From Pseudanabaena sp. PCC 6802 (GTDB lineage: Bacteria > Cyanobacteriota > Cyanobacteriia > Pseudanabaenales > Pseudanabaenaceae): a DNA stretch of 64,000 nucleotides. Below the pieces are notes generated by a model. The model saw only the letters and a program-made list of their open reading frames with translations. It made no database searches and was not told where the DNA came from. This document shows positions 63,267-64,000 of this stretch, piece by piece; the first letter of the stretch is position 1; each line of letters starts with the position of its first letter. Made by a program: the position numbers and the translations under genes. Location of the stretch: positions 435,278 through 499,277 of the forward strand of contig NZ_KB235910.1 of NCBI RefSeq assembly GCF_000332175.1, in the 5' to 3' direction.

Positions 63267-64000
63267 ATGCCCAAAGCTAGTTCAGATATTCGTGGGTATT
63301 CTGAAGCATCCTCTCAGTGGGAAATAGATAGACTATTTCGCGATCTTGGCAGCATTAAAAAGCAGTACTTTGCTCCCAATAGTGATGGCTTATCCTTGAC
63401 TGAGAAAGAGTATTTATGCTTGTTCCTGAATGGCAAGAGCCTTGAAGAGATAGCAGATCTAAAGGCGATGAGCGTGAAAACTCTTAGTTCTGTTCTTTCT
63501 CCAAAACTTTATCGATACCTTAAGACTTTATTAGAAAATACCCCAAGTAAAAGTATAGAATTTGGTGACTGGAGAGATATATACAGATTCTGCCAGGATG
63601 CTGGATATAAAGTTGCCCCATCTGCTGTTGAAGAGCCGCCGCAAAGCTCCAATTTGTCTCCTCCCCCACTGGGTTGGATCTGGCTTGGTTTCGCCCAAGC
63701 TACTTCTCATGAGTTGCCACCAACCGGGACGAAACTGATTGCAGCGGGGCAATTTGTCACTATTTCACCAGCAGAAGTTCCCCATCCCAAAGCAAAGGTA
63801 ACAACCGTTGTACCTGTGAACATCAGATTACAGAGGCTTCAGGAAGCAGATAACTACACGGTTATGCCTAAAAAAGTGGGGGTAATCCAGCCAGATACCG
63901 AGCTAATAGTTCTCGATTTACATGCTTTTTTGCCTACCCCAGCCCCTGAATCAGCCCCCAGTTCAGTTATCCCATACACAAGAATTTGGGCGCAAGTTGG
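63267..64000 (+). CDS. HTH protein with SH3-like domain, truncated by the window end
   Basis: At least 244 residues, open to the right edge. The N-terminus (MPKASSDIRGYSEASSQWEI...) is followed by a LuxR-type-like helix-turn-helix (about 45-95, LTEKEYLCLFLNGKSLEEIA, DLKAMSVKTLSSVLSPKLYR). After a Pro-rich linker (about 125-140) comes a region where NIRLQRLQEADNYTVM and KVGVIQPDTELIVLDL fit the bacterial SH3 (SH3b) pattern, up to IWAQVG. The true role depends on the missing C-terminus. There is no clear ribosome-binding site before ATG. Confidence 0.6.
   Translation, partial: MPKASSDIRGYSEASSQWEIDRLFRDLGSIKKQYFAPNSDGLSLTEKEYLCLFLNGKSLEEIADLKAMSVKTLSSVLSPKLYRYLKTLLENTPSKSIEFGDWRDIYRFCQDAGYKVAPSAVEEPPQSSNLSPPPLGWIWLGFAQATSHELPPTGTKLIAAGQFVTISPAEVPHPKAKVTTVVPVNIRLQRLQEADNYTVMPKKVGVIQPDTELIVLDLHAFLPTPAPESAPSSVIPYTRIWAQV

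Noticed and set aside
63531-63752. Minus-strand ORF of 73 codons near the right edge
   Set aside because: Lies antisense to the longer HTH/SH3-like frame, which is open to the window edge and has domain-like content.

Overview
The window comes from a cyanobacterial chromosome. The evidence is a complete psbEFLJ operon, a psbA gene for the photosystem II D1 protein, the C-terminal half of the bidirectional hydrogenase large subunit HoxH, a cyanobacterial-type chorismate lyase, and very frequent GCGATCGC (HIP1) octamers. Genus cannot be fixed from the sequence. A Pseudanabaena/Leptolyngbya-like lineage is only a guess.

Layout. 1-5 kb: the end of hoxH, tRNA-Arg(ACG), an ABC1/UbiB kinase and small conserved genes. 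4.9-10.8 kb (minus strand): a signalling module made of a single-domain sensor globin, a DUF4388 protein, an MglA/Rag-like small GTPase, and two tandem copies of a Roadblock/LC7 plus V4R-like gene pair. A decayed partial copy of the DUF4388 gene lies next to it. 11-25.6 kb: mostly housekeeping genes (miaB-miaA for tRNA ms2i6A37, ppa, murI, an AMIN-amidase, coaD, chorismate lyase, ndk, psbA, rnhB). 26.5-38 kb: a five-gene Pix/Pil/Hmp-type chemotaxis operon. It ends in a 2196-residue CheA hybrid kinase with a roughly 1240-residue acidic, internally repeated linker, followed 18 bp later by cbiD. 39-44 kb: an accessory stretch with a PNP-GUN4-GUN4 fusion, an AbiE-type toxin-antitoxin pair, a DUF1016 remnant and a Uma2 nuclease. 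44-52.5 kb: an ABC exporter, psbEFLJ, an Eis-like acetyltransferase and carB. 52.5-64 kb: an accessory region with TnpB, a NACHT NTPase, a C39-like peptidase, a DUF433/DUF5615 pair, an IS5-type and an ISKra4-type insertion sequence, a translationally coupled pair of tiny membrane proteins, and a truncated HTH-SH3-like gene at the right edge.

Two short non-coding repeat families (called A and B here) are scattered through the window. Family A has terminal inverted repeats beginning TAGCG(G/T)TTTTCA. An occupied site and a matching empty site, both in DUF4388 copies, show that it inserts with TA duplication, as IS630/Tc1-type MITEs do. Family B ends supply the last codons of rnhB and probably cbiD. 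No CRISPR array, rRNA operon or further tRNA was seen.

The observations most worth following up are the duplicated globin/GTPase/Roadblock/V4R module, the PNP-GUN4-GUN4 fusion, the repeat-built CheA linker with regularly spaced F-x-[DE]-L-x-x-[LMI] motifs, the paired filled and empty MITE sites, and a slippery heptamer that would join two ORFs of the ISKra4 transposase.
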